A stretch of DNA of 64,000 nt, taken from assembly GCF_026151205.1 (NCBI RefSeq), contig NC_087076.1, positions 494,001-558,000 on the forward strand, written 5' to 3'. How positions within the stretch are numbered: position 1 is the first letter of the stretch; each line of letters begins with the position of its first letter. Source of the DNA: Bolinopsis microptera. Lineage: Eukaryota; Ctenophora; Tentaculata; Lobata; Bolinopsidae. The notes beneath the pieces were generated by a model that did no database searches, was not told the DNA's origin, and saw only the letters and a program-made list of their open reading frames with translations. A program made the position numbers and the translations under genes. This document shows, one piece after another, positions 24,201 through 34,200 of this stretch.

Positions 24201-27200
24201 GCTATACTTATAGTTACTAGTGTAACCCGTGCTATACTTATAGTTACTAGTGTAACCCGTACTATACTTATAGTTACTAGTGTAACCCGTGCTATACTTA
24301 TAGTTACTAGTGTAACCCGTACTATACTTATAGTTACTAGTGTAACCCGTGCTATACTTATAGTTACTAGTGTAACCCGTGCTATACTTATAGTTACTAG
24401 TGTAACCCGTGCTATACTTATAGTTACTAGTGTAACCCGTGCTATACTTATAGTTACTAGTGTAACCCGTGCTATACTTATAGTTACTCTAGTGTAACCC
24501 GTGCTATACTTATAGTTACTAGTGTAACCCGTACTATACTTATAGTTACTAGTGTAACCCGTGCTATACTTATAGTTACTAGTGTAACCCGTGCTATACT
24601 TATAGTTACTAGTGTAACCCGTACTATACTTATAGTTACTAGTGTAACCCGTGCTATACTTATAGTTACTAGTGTAACCCGTGCTATACTTATAGTTACT
24701 AGTGTAACCCGTACTATACTTATAGTTACTAGTGTAACCCGTGCTATACTTATAGTTACTAGTGTAACCCGTGCTATACTTATAGTTACGAGTGTAACCC
24801 GTGCTATACTTATAGTTACTAGTGTAACCCGTGCTATACTTATAGTTACTAGTGTAACCCGTGCTATACTTATAGTTACTAGTGTAACCCGTGCTATACT
24901 TATAGTTACTAGTGTAACCCGTGCTATACTTATAGTTACTAGTGTAACCCGTGCTATCTTACTATATATAAAGCGAGACGATATATATATATTTATTTAT
25001 CCGTGCCATTTTACTGACACCACGGCATCAACTTTAACACGACTTTCCGCAAAAACCGTAAAAGATATACAACTGAAACTTTTTTGACTGGGTCAAATGC
25101 TTTAATGGCCTTCAAATCAGCATGAAAAAATAAAAAATTGGCCAAGAAATAGGAGTTTTAGAGCCCAAAATTTGGACCCCCAAGTGGTGTCAAAAACGCG
25201 AATTAAATAGGTAATAATTATTTTAGTCTCTTGAGTCTTGACACCACTTTAGGGTTAGACGGGTTCCTGCTAGTACTTATAGTTACTAGTGTAATCCGTG
25301 CTATACTTATAGTTACTAGTGTAACCCGTGCGTACGGTCCATTACCTAATTACATAGCAAATCTGTTATGCGGGGAGCAAGAGGGAGAGTACGTGAGACA
25401 CTTTAGTATCATATTTGGGTCACAAAATGATCAATTAAAGCACTTACTACCGACCGATTTAAAAAAAAACCTCAATCATTTGGCTTCGTCAGAGTTTTGT
25501 CGGCACTATACCGAAAAAATCAGCCCTATATCTGAGTTATCTCTTACCGTTTTCTTTATGTAACCATTAGTAAATTACAGACAGACACACACACACATTT
25601 ACTGAATATAGATACTATACTTATTATAGTACTATACTATACTTATAGTACTATACTATACTTATAGTACTATACTATAATTATAGCTAACTTACAAACT
25701 TTGTAATACAAAGGCTCCGGAGAAACTGTTTAATAAAATGTAAGAGCTGATCAGAGAAGATCTTTGTATTTAATTTGCTCAAATATTGAGTTTATTTTTT
25801 GTAAAATTTTAAAGAGATTAAAAAATCTCCAAATACCATGATTTAATTTGGAGTACGAAATGCTCCACATTTTCGTTCCCGGATCATTGAGGTCACCGGA
25901 ATCATGTCGAATATAAATATGTCCCGCAAGATAGCTTACTTTTTACAAATAGAACATTAAAACGCCTACTTTTGTTACTTATACTCTTATACCCACTTAT
26001 AACAATTATGTTCAGATTAACGGACTAAATTCAGACACTGATATTTTCATCGAAAACTTTGAGCGTAATAAACGATTTGTTGCGCAAACGTATCATATGG
26101 CAGAGTTCAATAATCAGCCAAGTGATGTTTCTGAGCACAAAAAATATGCGAATTACGCAAACCAATATAAGCAGAAACCGGATTTTCTGCACAATAATCG
26201 ACTGACAGCTTACAGAGATGAAAACAATGAAAAGAATTTGTAATGCGATGTAAGTAATGTTCATTATTCACTCACTTAATCCTGCGCAAACATTTCAGTG
26301 TGATATCTCATCACTTCTACTCTATATCCCACCCTACTACACGCCTCTTCCACCCAACTACACGCCTCTTCCACCCCACTACACGCCTCTTCCACCCAAC
26401 TACACGCCTCTTCCACCCAACTACACGCCTCTTCCACCCAACTACACGCCTCTTCCACCCAACTACACGCCTCTTCCACCCAACTACACGCCTCTTCCAC
26501 TCTTCCCAATACTTCATGAACACGTGTTTAATACGTCAGCGAGTCAGGTAAGAGGACTGAGTGTGTTATCAGAGATTGCACAATGTACGTGTGTGAATGT
26601 AGAATAGTTTAAATATTCGCTAAAATGTTCAGTAGCATTTGTTGATATAAATTCAAGAAAATTACGCAATTTTTTTACATATTATCACAACACTGTTTTA
26701 TTGATATCGTCAGCATTCTTTAAATGTCTGAATGATTTTATATTCGATCACATACGAATATAGAATTTTTCTTAACTAGCCTAAAAAAGAATGAAACTAC
26801 CTTCAATTTCACACGAATGATCCTAAATCTTTCAGGTGGCCAAGAAGTTGAAGGAGGAGAAAGCGGCACATGATGCCCATATTAGGAGTGGTAACGTTTC
26901 ACTACTAAAACAGATCTTCAACTCAACGAGTTCCGCAGAGTCTGAGCTAGAAACCTGCTACTCGACTATCTCCACCCTCTTTCCGGGGATTCAGCCTCAC
27001 ACTCTTGCTGACGTCATCAATATGACCCAGTCACGTGACCAGGAATGCAGCAGGAAGATGTCCTCCGCTCTCGAGAAATACTGGGGAAAAGTCGACAAAA
27101 CCTACTCTAAACTCCACAAAAAGAGGCTGCAGTCTGATGAAGACGAAGGTGAGGACGAGGATTGGTATTTTAAGAGGTTTAAGTCAACAGATAACTCTGA

Positions 27201-27363
27201 TGCTTATCCCAGAGGAGCGTCAAGGAGGGAAGGTAAAGCATACTACTCGAGGGTGGGGAGAGAGGACTGGTACCTATCTGGGAGAGATCGCAAGGGCCAC
27301 TACTCCTACGTCAACAAACAGAGAACCAATCGTGACAACAAGAACCAGAAGTGCGAGTTGTAG
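9166..27363 (+). CDS. Split gene: acidic single-pass membrane coiled-coil protein, CCPG1/PBXIP1-like (tentative)
   Basis: Coding exons are 9166-9213 (or 5598-5663), 20541-21038, 22456-23679, 26299-26547 and 26836-27363; all introns are phase 0 with GT/AG borders, giving about 848 residues. Order: a W-x-x-L/V motif, an acidic serine-rich region, one membrane segment at about residues 135-164, a ~400-residue coiled coil, a proline-rich repeat, and a charged tail ending KCEL. N-x-S/T sites are frequent after the membrane segment, and the C-terminus resembles a KDEL-type ER signal; both suggest type II topology with a lumenal coiled coil. That layout matches CCPG1, the ER-phagy receptor whose cytosolic N-terminus binds LC3 and FIP200. 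The assignment rests on layout and short motifs, not on alignment. The gene is interrupted by some 14 kb of satellite DNA. Confidence 0.6.
9214..9925. other. Intron sequence with a hAT-like remnant
   Basis: AT-rich intron. GCACAGCGGGGTC and AACGTTAC near 9531-9550, after a G-run at 9428, resemble the right half of the hAT-like element at 327 but no clean terminus remains. Confidence 0.4.
9926..11316. repeat. ~31-bp AT-rich minisatellite array, about 43 copies
   Basis: The unit is approximately TATCTTACGCCACTACTA plus AAATATACTACAT, with alternating variants (TAAAATA, TATAATA, TAAATA; TATATTA against TACATTA). A higher-order pattern of a few units is visible, for example in the nearly identical blocks starting at 10479, 10763 and 10969. 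It lies in the intron before exon 2. Confidence 0.95.
11818..16970 (-). repeat. 337-bp satellite array, left arm, about 15 copies
   Basis: Copies are essentially identical over 15 units, indicating recent amplification or ongoing homogenisation. Each unit holds a 68-codon frame on the minus strand. It is conserved only because the DNA is conserved, and there is no diversity to test for selection. Confidence 0.95.
16971..20097 (+). repeat. 337-bp satellite array, right arm, about 9 copies
   Basis: Same unit in inverted orientation. The turning point at about 16969-16992 has a ~24-nt spacer (CTCCTTTTCGGCCC and following) flanked by CCTTCAGGGGGGAAAATG and its complement. The first right-arm copy has two G-to-A changes (near 17070 and 17277), and one copy has T-to-A at 19183; otherwise the copies look identical. 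Confidence 0.95.
20098..20540. other. Intron 3' end before exon 2
   Basis: Contains the right flank of the fold-back and a short ACATGT/GCGCGC repeat (20415-20445). It ends in the acceptor ATCGTTTCAG at 20531-20540. Confidence 0.6.
20541..21038 (+). CDS. Exon 2: acidic cytosolic region and membrane segment
   Basis: 498 nt, 166 codons, acceptor TTTCAG, donor CCG|GTATGT, phase 0 at both ends. The peptide starts KTDELHSDIEVISNPP and has acidic clusters (FDDEEYL, SSSESDDE, TDEEMEEKE), which are plausible FIP200- or LC3-type interaction regions. It then has a hydrophobic segment starting VNLTLLSFTIIVGVSG at exon residue 119 and ending near 148, followed by the sequon NIT. Codon use and lack of internal repeats set it apart from the surrounding satellite. 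Confidence 0.85.
21039..22030. repeat. G-run minisatellite seeded at the exon 2 donor, about 20 copies
   Basis: Units of about 40-50 bp read GTATGTCTAAATATT (or CTGAATATTAAG) then TACCTTCTTTAAAGCTCCC and TAGT plus a run of 7-20 G. The first unit starts exactly at the exon 2 donor GTATGT, and several internal units repeat that donor. Long G runs on the sense strand could form G-quadruplexes in the transcript. Confidence 0.95.
22031..22141. repeat. Short duplication with G runs
   Basis: GTCGCACGCATAGCAGCTACC and the following CATGTTCAGT occur twice (22031 and 22079), separated by a G run. Confidence 0.6.
22142..22440. repeat. Interspersed repeat, AT-shifted copy B
   Basis: Collinear with 4703-5012 but with many G/C positions changed to A/T, plus a small insertion of TATATGA units near 22362-22390. 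It ends just before the acceptor of exon 3. Confidence 0.75.
22456..23679 (+). CDS. Exon 3: lumenal coiled coil
   Basis: 1224 nt, 408 codons, acceptor TTATTTCAG, donor AAG|GTTCGT, phase 0 at both ends. It starts RFLYSDPVTCPLAGCESRLF and then runs as a long charged helical region rich in E, K, Q and L with heptad spacing and no prolines for long stretches. Sequons NDT, NTS and NAS fit a lumenal location. The segment SYGRYWKDAAKLQQ resembles the W-containing end of the coiled coil in CCPG1 and PBXIP1, but I could not align it. Confidence 0.85.
23693..24957. repeat. 30-bp minisatellite array, about 42 copies
   Basis: Unit TAGTTACTAGTGTAACCC plus GTGCTATACTTA, with rare variants (TACGAG, GTACTA) spaced at regular intervals that imply block duplication. 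It starts about 13 nt after the exon 3 donor. Two detached copies lie at 25273-25331. Confidence 0.97.
24958..26298. other. AT-rich remainder of intron 3
   Basis: No exon that I can support. Contains a repeat of TATAGTACTATACTATACT at about 25610-25680, a short CA tract near 25588, and the acceptor ACATTTCAG at 26290-26298. Confidence 0.5.
26299..26547 (+). CDS. Exon 4: proline-rich repeat exon (coding minisatellite)
   Basis: 249 nt, 83 codons, acceptor CATTTCAG, donor GAGTCAG|GTAAGA, phase 0 at both ends. It encodes about nine tandem YTPLPPN heptapeptides between CDISSLLLYIPPY and FPILHEHVFNTSASQ. The 21-bp DNA unit is frame-neutral, so copy-number changes would alter protein length without breaking the frame. 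Predicted to be an extended tyrosine/proline linker after the coiled coil. Confidence 0.8.
26836..27363 (+). CDS. Exon 5: C-terminal domain ending KCEL
   Basis: 528 nt, acceptor AATCTTTCAG, phase 0, 175 codons and TAG. It starts VAKKLKEEKAAHDAH (helical), has sequons NST and NMT, cysteines at CYST and ECSR, an acidic patch (SDEDEGEDEDW), and a basic aromatic tail of W-Y and S-Y pairs. It ends QKCEL, close to the K-x-E-L ER-retrieval consensus. I do not recognise a named domain. Confidence 0.85.
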   Translation: MAKKLKEEKAAHDAHIRSGNVSLLKQIFNSTSSAESELETCYSTISTLFPGIQPHTLADVINMTQSRDQECSRKMSSALEKYWGKVDKTYSKLHKKRLQSDEDEGEDEDWYFKRFKSTDNSDAYPRGASRREGKAYYSRVGREDWYLSGRDRKGHYSYVNKQRTNRDNKNQKCEL

Positions 27364-27521
27364 AGATTATATTTATACATGTTATACATGTTATAATGAT
27401 AGTGACTAACATCGTAACATGTCAACATGGCAAAAGCTAGAATTGGGACGTTATACACTAAATATAGCAACCCCCGGCTTTGCGAGAAGCGAAAAAGACT
27501 TGATGAATACACAAAACTGTA

Positions 27522-27527
27522 AATAAA
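27522..27527 (+). promoter_or_regulatory. Proximal polyadenylation signal AATAAA
   Basis: Canonical hexamer 159 nt after the stop codon of the plus-strand gene, in the first copy of the duplicated 3' UTR. Confidence 0.6.
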
Positions 27528-27781
27528 TGAGAAGTATATTATCTAGAATTTTTATTCATTTTAAGAATTCCAAATTTAACAGCTTATTTGAACTGTTAAC
27601 AGCTTGTTTAGTTACTCTGCTAGTTTAAGATCGATTTTATAGAGATTGTAATTATAGTGACTAACGTGGCACTAAAAACTAGAATTGGGACGTTGTAGTG
27701 TACTTGTACACTAATTCTAAGTAACGACCTTCGGCTTTTTGAGAAACGAAAAAGACCTAATGAATATAATACAAAACTGTA

Positions 27782-27787
27782 AATAAA
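27782..27787 (+). promoter_or_regulatory. Distal polyadenylation signal AATAAA
   Basis: Canonical hexamer in the second copy of the duplicated 3' UTR, 260 nt beyond the first. Confidence 0.5.
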
Positions 27788-27830
27788 TGAAAATGTCTAT
27801 TATCTATTTAATATTTGGCCCCCGGAATAC

Positions 27831-28199
27831 GGATAACAATATTTGAATTTTGATTTTTTTAAAGAATTCTCCATTTAATTATCATTAATCAATATGAATA
27901 ATCATGCTAATTTAGCTGCCAAGGAAATGTCAGATTTAGATTTTATTATGGAAGCAATTATAAAGTGTATTTGAATTTTATTTCGAACTTAACATATCTA
28001 ATGTCTGATTTGAAGTTGATTAAAAAGGCTCACACTCTTCTGCTTCAGAAAACAATGGTACACAAATTTTGAAAATCCGAGAAAGTTTATTTTGATCGTG
28101 CGCCCCCTATTAATATTAATATGTTTTCCATTCCACATTGTCTTGATGGCCCTGAAGGACAATTCATAACATACTAATACTACTCTTCTATTTTAACAG
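27831..28199. other. AT-rich intergenic stretch
   Basis: Nothing coding or structured that I can support. Confidence 0.4.
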
Positions 28200-28428
28200 T
28201 AACCTTGGAGGACTTCGACGCGCCGCGCAAACTATCATTTTTACTTCGCATCGTTGCTTTGTTAATTCACAGAGCAACGATCTGGAAGGGTTGACATCGC
28301 CAATCAAACAGTACCCCTAACCTTGATTCATGATTGACGATGTCAACCCTCCACAGCGGCCCAATGTTACTAGGCCAATCCCTGCATGAGAGAAGTAGAC
28401 TAGCAAGCTAGGTAAGGCTCAGTAGTTT

Positions 28429-28520
28429 GTAGTTTATAACCTACCAGGACGCACGCCGAGTTGGATTCGTCGACGGTAATATTTGACACAAATATTTTAC
28501 GAGTATCACCCGTTATTAAC
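28429..28520. repeat. Conserved GC-rich module, copy B
   Basis: Matches the block at 1711 from TTTATAACCTACCAGGACGC to ACGAGTATCACCCGTTA, with an added AT-rich segment (AATATTTGACACAAAT). Confidence 0.7.
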
Positions 28521-28987
28521 CCAGTTAGTAGTGCATCGCGCTGCAAACCCTAACTTAATACTAATAGTAATACCGTTGCTCTATCCAGAGCCCTTGCGCT
28601 TGCAGTAGCGCGCGCCCGCCTCACAAGCGCGCCCGCAGTGGCGCGAAAGCACATGGTTAGTTGAAGGCTTTAGTTAGAGCAACATTATTTAAAACAATAA
28701 GTAAAAGTTTACCGGGCACAAAAATAAAGCTAAACTCTTATCCTGTCTCCGGGCTATATCGCTACTGGAAAAATTTCATGCGGGCTATATGAATATCAGC
28801 GGGCTGCGAAATATCAGGCCTTCTAACTAGCGGGCCTGCTGTCAATTCATGTCAATTCATCGCAGCTCGGCCGCGATGCCCAGTAGGCGTAGCGCTAAGC
28901 GCATTTTGTTGATTCACGATGTCAATCCTTCGCATTTCGCCGATCTGCACCATCTGTGGTTGCGAGAAGATGCGCGGCGCGGCCATT

Positions 28988-29080
28988 GTAGGTTTATAAC
29001 CTACCAGGACGCGCGCCGAGTTGGACTCGTCGACGGTCCTAATATATGTAACAAATATTTTACGAGTATCACCCGTTAAC
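28988..29080. repeat. Conserved GC-rich module, copy C
   Basis: The most complete copy: inverted repeat GTAGGTT/AACCTAC, CAGGACGCGCGCC, GAGTTGGACTCGTCGACGG, an AT-rich spacer, and TTTTACGAGTATCACCCG. Confidence 0.75.
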
Positions 29081-29764
29081 GCGGCCCAGTATAGTTTGAC
29101 CATTGTTAATGATCTGGCCCGGCGCGCGCTACTTCATAGCACTTGCCATCGGGCAAGAAAGAGAAGAGAGAAGAAAGCGGCGCGCGCTACTTCGAAGAAA
29201 GTTAGACGAGTAACATCCGTCAACAGTATAGTGCATCGCGCTACAACGCATTTCGCCGATCTAGCGAGAAGCATAATTGAGTGCGCGGCCCAGTAACACT
29301 ACAAGATTTTGTTTAATTTCTCGTAAGGGGTTTGGGAATGATTTACCTGGGGACCCCAGGTTATTATGTTCAATAAAGATTCGGCGGAATGATGAATGAC
29401 AGGCTGAGTGCGTGCGCCCAGTAAGGAATGATTAGTTCGGTATTACTTCAACTAACCATGTGCTTTCGCGCCACTGCGGGCGCGCTTGTGTCACAAGTCA
29501 AGAAAAGCACCTATCCACGAACCCCGATGGGAAGGTTCGTGCGCGCGTGCGCAGTGCTGACAACAGCGTCTATGTAGCGCAGGTAGTCTTGGAACTTCTC
29601 CCTCCAGTATGCAGTATAACCCCTATTCAGGTTTCTATAGTGCATAGTGACAGTGTATAGGGGTTAATTAGGTATAAACTACAGTACAGCTGTACTTACA
29701 CTTACATTCACAAGCATGCAAGCTCACCTGGTCCAATGAGCGGGAAACGGAGGACAAGGTATGG

Positions 29765-29889
29765 TGACGTCATAGTCACGTGACCTCATAAGCTCATAAT
29801 CACGTGACCTCAGACCCAATCAATGATCAATTAGGTTCGGGCATGGTCAGCCCCCTGTCACCCGATCTTGAGGTGACGTACGTCACCTC
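29765..29889. promoter_or_regulatory. Cluster of CRE and CACGTG motifs
   Basis: Contains TGACGTCA (29765-29772, perfect CRE), GTCACGTGAC (29775-29784) and ATCACGTGAC (29799-29808), both E-boxes of the TFEB/USF type, and the 20-nt palindrome GAGGTGACGTACGTCACCTC (29870-29889). A CCAAT box lies upstream near 29734. Such density suggests a promoter or enhancer, possibly carried by the surrounding repeat. No downstream coding region is recognisable. Confidence 0.35.
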
Positions 29890-29950
29890 GTTTACGCAAT
29901 CAATGTCTGAAATGCTACACATGTCCGATATGAGGATAAAAGCGCGGGTA

Positions 29951-29982
29951 ATTTTGGCACCACTGTACAGTGGTGCCAAAAT
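29951..29982. repeat. 32-nt perfect palindrome
   Basis: ATTTTGGCACCACTGT is followed immediately by its exact reverse complement, with no spacer. It could be a MITE tip junction or a cruciform-forming site. Confidence 0.8.
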
Positions 29983-30660
29983 CGTTGGGTGGGTTCATGG
30001 CTAGAGCCCTTTTTACCGCCGTGAGGCGGGCGCGCGCTACTGCAAGCGCAAGGGCTCTGGATAGAGCAAACTAAAGCCCTTTTGCGCTTGCAATGCCAAT
30101 AGCGCGCGCGCGACCGCCATTCCACATTTAATTCGATCCATGGTCGGTGAAACAACAAACAAGCGCATCACGCATACGGAATAAGTAGTAAAGTAGTATA
30201 GTATAGTAGTACAGTACGCAAATGGTTAGGTGAGCCAGTCAGTAGTGCATCACTGCATCGCGCTATACTATAAAAGTTAATTGACGATGTCAATTCATGG
30301 CAGCTCGGCGCGGCACAGTAACGCATCGCGCTACAACTATAAAAGCAACAACGAAGACTTGATTGTTATTTAGTATTGCTCGCTTCCTTCACAGCTCGTT
30401 GCAGCCCAATTAATAGCGCGGCCCAATAAATAGTGCATTGATACAATTTATAAAACGTTGTTGCTTCGCGTGCATTGTCAATTGTCATGCTTGCTTTGCT
30501 TCGACGAGATCGAAGCTTTGCAAAGCAACGATCTGGAAGGGTTGGCATTGTCAATTAACGATACGAATACGCGTACGATATGACGATAAACATTTTTGAT
30601 GCGCGGCCCAGTAAAGAGCATTGCCCTACAAACTACAAAGACTAAACACACAAGTAAATG

Positions 30661-31206
30661 ATATGAAATGTGAAAATGAATGCGCAGTCCAATAGCAATA
30701 AGGGAATTGAAATCAAATTGCACAATAATTATATATTGTAAAGTCATAAAGTGTGTCAGACAAAATGCGGAATACTACGAGGTATTTTGCTTGCCACCTC
30801 ATGGTTAACAATATCTGTCAAACTCTGTTTAACAAGGTTTATCACTATTTCTGAATACTTTAACAAAATGTGACTGACACTTGTGACTGACACAAAATAC
30901 CAAATAAATTAACAGTACGAGATGAATCATTATTCGACACAATGCACAATGAAAATGGAGTAGTGTGACTAAAAGGCTTAATTGCAGCAGAATCCAGATT
31001 GAATACGCCACTCTTCAGCACAAGCGGGAGGATTGCAACTCCTGCTAACTGTATTGATACAATCCACGTCACATCCTGTTGAGTGTTGGGATATTAATGT
31101 GGTTATGATAATTCAATAAATCTGGCATATCGATGATTTTGTAAGTAAAGATATTAATATTTTTTCTCATTCCCAAATACAGCATTAAAATACAAATTTT
31201 CAAGTG
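30661..31206. other. Intergenic sequence downstream of the minus-strand gene
   Basis: Expected to hold the 3' UTR of the minus-strand gene. I found no canonical AATAAA on that strand close to the stop. Confidence 0.4.
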
Positions 31207-31271
31207 CTAACCCGAAATATCCTGCCATCCAGTGCACTCACACAATTTTAGATCATCAGGAGCTTCTGGAC
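31207..31271 (-). CDS. Exon 15 (terminal): C-terminal tail
   Basis: Acceptor TCACCTCATCAG, then GT completing the split cysteine codon of exon 14. Encodes PEAPDDLKLCECTGWQDISG and TAG at 31207-31209. The phase match (T|GT gives Cys) is the main support; the exon is short. Confidence 0.65.
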
Positions 31272-34200
31272 CTGATGAGGTGAACAGGTAAGGCTCACAG
31301 AAACACTCCTCTGTGAGGTGACAGGTGAATAGGCAGTACTAACTGGTGGGACGGTATTGGTAAGGCTCACAGAAACACTCCTCTGTGAGGTGACAGGTGA
31401 ATAGTCAGTACTAACTGGTGGGACGGTATTGGTAAGGCTCACAGAAACACTCCTCTGTGAGGTGACAGGTGAATAGTCAGTACTAACTGGTGGGACGGTA
31501 TTGGTAAGGCTCACAGAAACACTCCTCTGTGAGGTGACAGGTGAATAGTCAGTACTAACTGGTGGGACGGTATTGGTAAGGCTCACAGAAACACTCCTCT
31601 GTGAGGTGACAGGTGAATAGTCAGTACTAACTGGTGGGACGGTATCGGTAAGGCTCACAGAAACACTCCTCTGTGAGGTGACAGGTGAATAGTCAGTACT
31701 AACTGGTGGGACGGTATTGGTAAGGCTCACAGAAACACTCCTCTGTGAGGTGACAGGTGAATAGTCAGTACTAACTGGTGGGACAGTATTGGTAAGGCTC
31801 ACAGAAACACTCCTCTGTGAGGTGACAGGTGAATAGTCAGTACTAACTGGTGGGACGGTATTGGTAAGGCTCACAGAAACACTCCTCTGTGAGGTGACAG
31901 GTGAATAGTCAGTACTAACTGGTGGGACGGTATTGGTAAGGCTCACAGAAACACTCCTCTGTGAGGTGACAGGTGAATAGTCAGTACTAACTGGTGGGAC
32001 GGTATTGGTAAGGCTCACAGAAACACTCCTCTGTGAGATGACAGGTGAATAGTCAGTACTAACTGGTGGGACGGTATTGGTAAGGCTTACAGAAACACTC
32101 CTCTGTGAGGTGACAGGTGAATATTCAGTACTAACTGGTTGGACGGTATTGGTAAGGCTCACAGAAACACTCCTCTGTGAGGTGACAGGTGAATATTCAG
32201 TACTAACTGGTTGGACGGTATTGGTAAGGCTCACAGAAACACTCCTCTGTGAGGTGACAGGTGAATAGTCAGTACTAACTGGTGGGACGGTATTGGTAAG
32301 GCTCACAGAAACACTCCTCTGTGAGGTGACAGGTGAATAGTCAGTACTAACTGGTGGGACGGTATTGGTAAGGCTCACAGAAACACTCCTCTGTGAGGTG
32401 ACAGGTGAATAGTCAGTACTAACTGGTGGGACGGTATTGGTAAGGCTCACAGAAACACTCCTCTGTGAGGTGACAGGTGAATAGTCAGTACTAACTGGTG
32501 GGACGGTATTGGTAAGGCTCACAGAAACACTCCTCTGTGAGGTGACAGGTGAATAGTCAGTACTAACTGGTGGGACGGTATTGGTAAGGCTCACAGAAAC
32601 ACTCCTCTGTGAGGTGACAGGTGAATAGTCAGTACTAACTGGTGGGACGGTATTGGTAAGGCTCACAGAAACACTCGTCTGTGAGGTGACAGGTGAATAT
32701 TCAGTACTAACTGGTTGGACGGTATTGGTAAGGCTTACAGAAACACTCCTCTGTGAGGTGACAGGTGAATAGTCAGTACTAACTGGTTGGACGGCATCGG
32801 TAAGGCTCACAGAAACACTCCTCTGTGTCCCTCCATTGATGAATTCCGTTCCCCTGGTCTGGCTGAAGATCGCATATTCCTATATCGTACCACTGTCCAC
32901 ACTTTTCTTCTTTACAGTGCTTCCCGTCTGTAGAGGTAGTAAAATTATATATCGTACTATCTATATATTAGATATAAGGCTAATAAAATGATGCACTCAC
33001 CAGGTACACATCTGATATACACAGTGATGGAGCACTCACCAGGTACACATCTGATATACACAGTGATGGAGCACTCACCAGGTACACATCTGATATACAC
33101 AGTGATGGAGCACTCACCAGGTACACATCTGATATACACAGTGATGGAGCACTCACCAGGTACACATCTGATATACACAGTGATGGAGCACTCACCAGGT
33201 ACACATCTGATATACACAGTGATGGAGCACTCACCAGGTACACATCTGATATACACAGTGATGGAGCACTCACCAGGTACACATCTGATATACACAGTGA
33301 TGGAGCACTCACCAGGTACACATCTGATATACACAGTGATGGAGCACTCACCAGGTACACATCTGATATACACAGTGATGGAGCACTCACCAGGTACACA
33401 TCTGATATACACAGTGATGGAGCACTCACCAGGTACACATCTGATATACACAGTGATGGAGCACTCACCAGGTACACATCTGATATACACAGTGATGGAG
33501 CACTCACCAGGTACACATCTGATATACACAGTGATGGAGCACTCACCAGGTACACATCTGATATACACAGTGATGGAGCACTCACCAGGTACACATCTGA
33601 TATACACAGTGATGGAGCACTCACCAGGTACACATCTGATATACACAGTGATGGAGCACTCACCAGGTACACATCTGATATACACAGTGATGGAGCACTC
33701 ACCAGGTACACATCTGATATACACAGTGATGGAGCACTCACCAGGTACACATCTGATATACACAGTGATGGAGCACTCACCAGGTACACATCTGATATAC
33801 ACAGTGATGGAGCACTCACCAGGTACACATCTGATATACACAGTGATGGAGCACTCACCAGGTACACATCTGATATACACAGTGATGGAGCACTCACCAG
33901 GTACACATCTGATATACACAGTGATGGAGCACTCACCAGGTACACATCTGATATACACAGTGATGGAGCACTCACCAGGTACACATCTGATATACACAGT
34001 GATGGAGCACTCACCAGGTACACATCTGATATACACAGTGATGGAGCACTCACCAGGTACACATCTGATATACACAGTGATGGAGCACTCACCAGGTACA
34101 CATCTGATATACACAGTGATGGAGCACTCACCAGGTACACATCTGATATACACAGTGATGGAGCACTCACCAGGTACACATCTGATATACACAGTGATGG

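Larger units (their letters stand above)
27364..27830 (+). other. 3' UTR with tandem duplication and two polyadenylation signals
   Basis: The ~180-bp block after the stop codon is repeated from about 27639. Shared landmarks are AGTGACTAAC, CTAGAATTGGGACGTT, GAGAAACGAAAAAGAC (GAGAAGCGAAAAAGAC in the first copy) and ACAAAACTGTAAATAAATGA. Each copy carries AATAAA, at 27522-27527 and 27782-27787. Either could end the mRNA. Confidence 0.75.
28200..30660. repeat. Mosaic of GC-rich inverted-repeat fragments
   Basis: Short blocks recur in both orientations: GCGCGGCCCAGTA (near 29082, 29282, 30418, 30601), TGCATCGCGCTACAA and variants (28533, 29232, 30321), GATCTGGAAGGGTTG followed by a GTCAAT motif (28278 and 30527, inverted near 28338), and the MITE motifs GGGCTCTGG.TAGAGCAA (30050, inverted at 28569). 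Two copies of the conserved module lie inside. No gene is supported. Confidence 0.7.

Noticed and set aside
25231-25563. Plus-strand 110-codon frame between exons 3 and 4
   Set aside because: It contains detached units of the 30-bp satellite, has no phase-compatible splice borders and no recognisable domain.
28988-29080. Hammerhead ribozyme: minus-strand GACGAGTCC and CGCGCGTCCTGG resemble parts of the Schistosoma type I motif
   Set aside because: The invariant CUGAUGA is altered at its first two positions and the GAAA segment is missing, so the catalytic core is not present; similarity may be chance or decay.
31248-32810. 520-codon minus-strand frame of 24-residue serine/threonine/valine repeats
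   Set aside because: It results from the 72-bp satellite and is out of register with exon 14, whose frame meets a stop inside the first unit.
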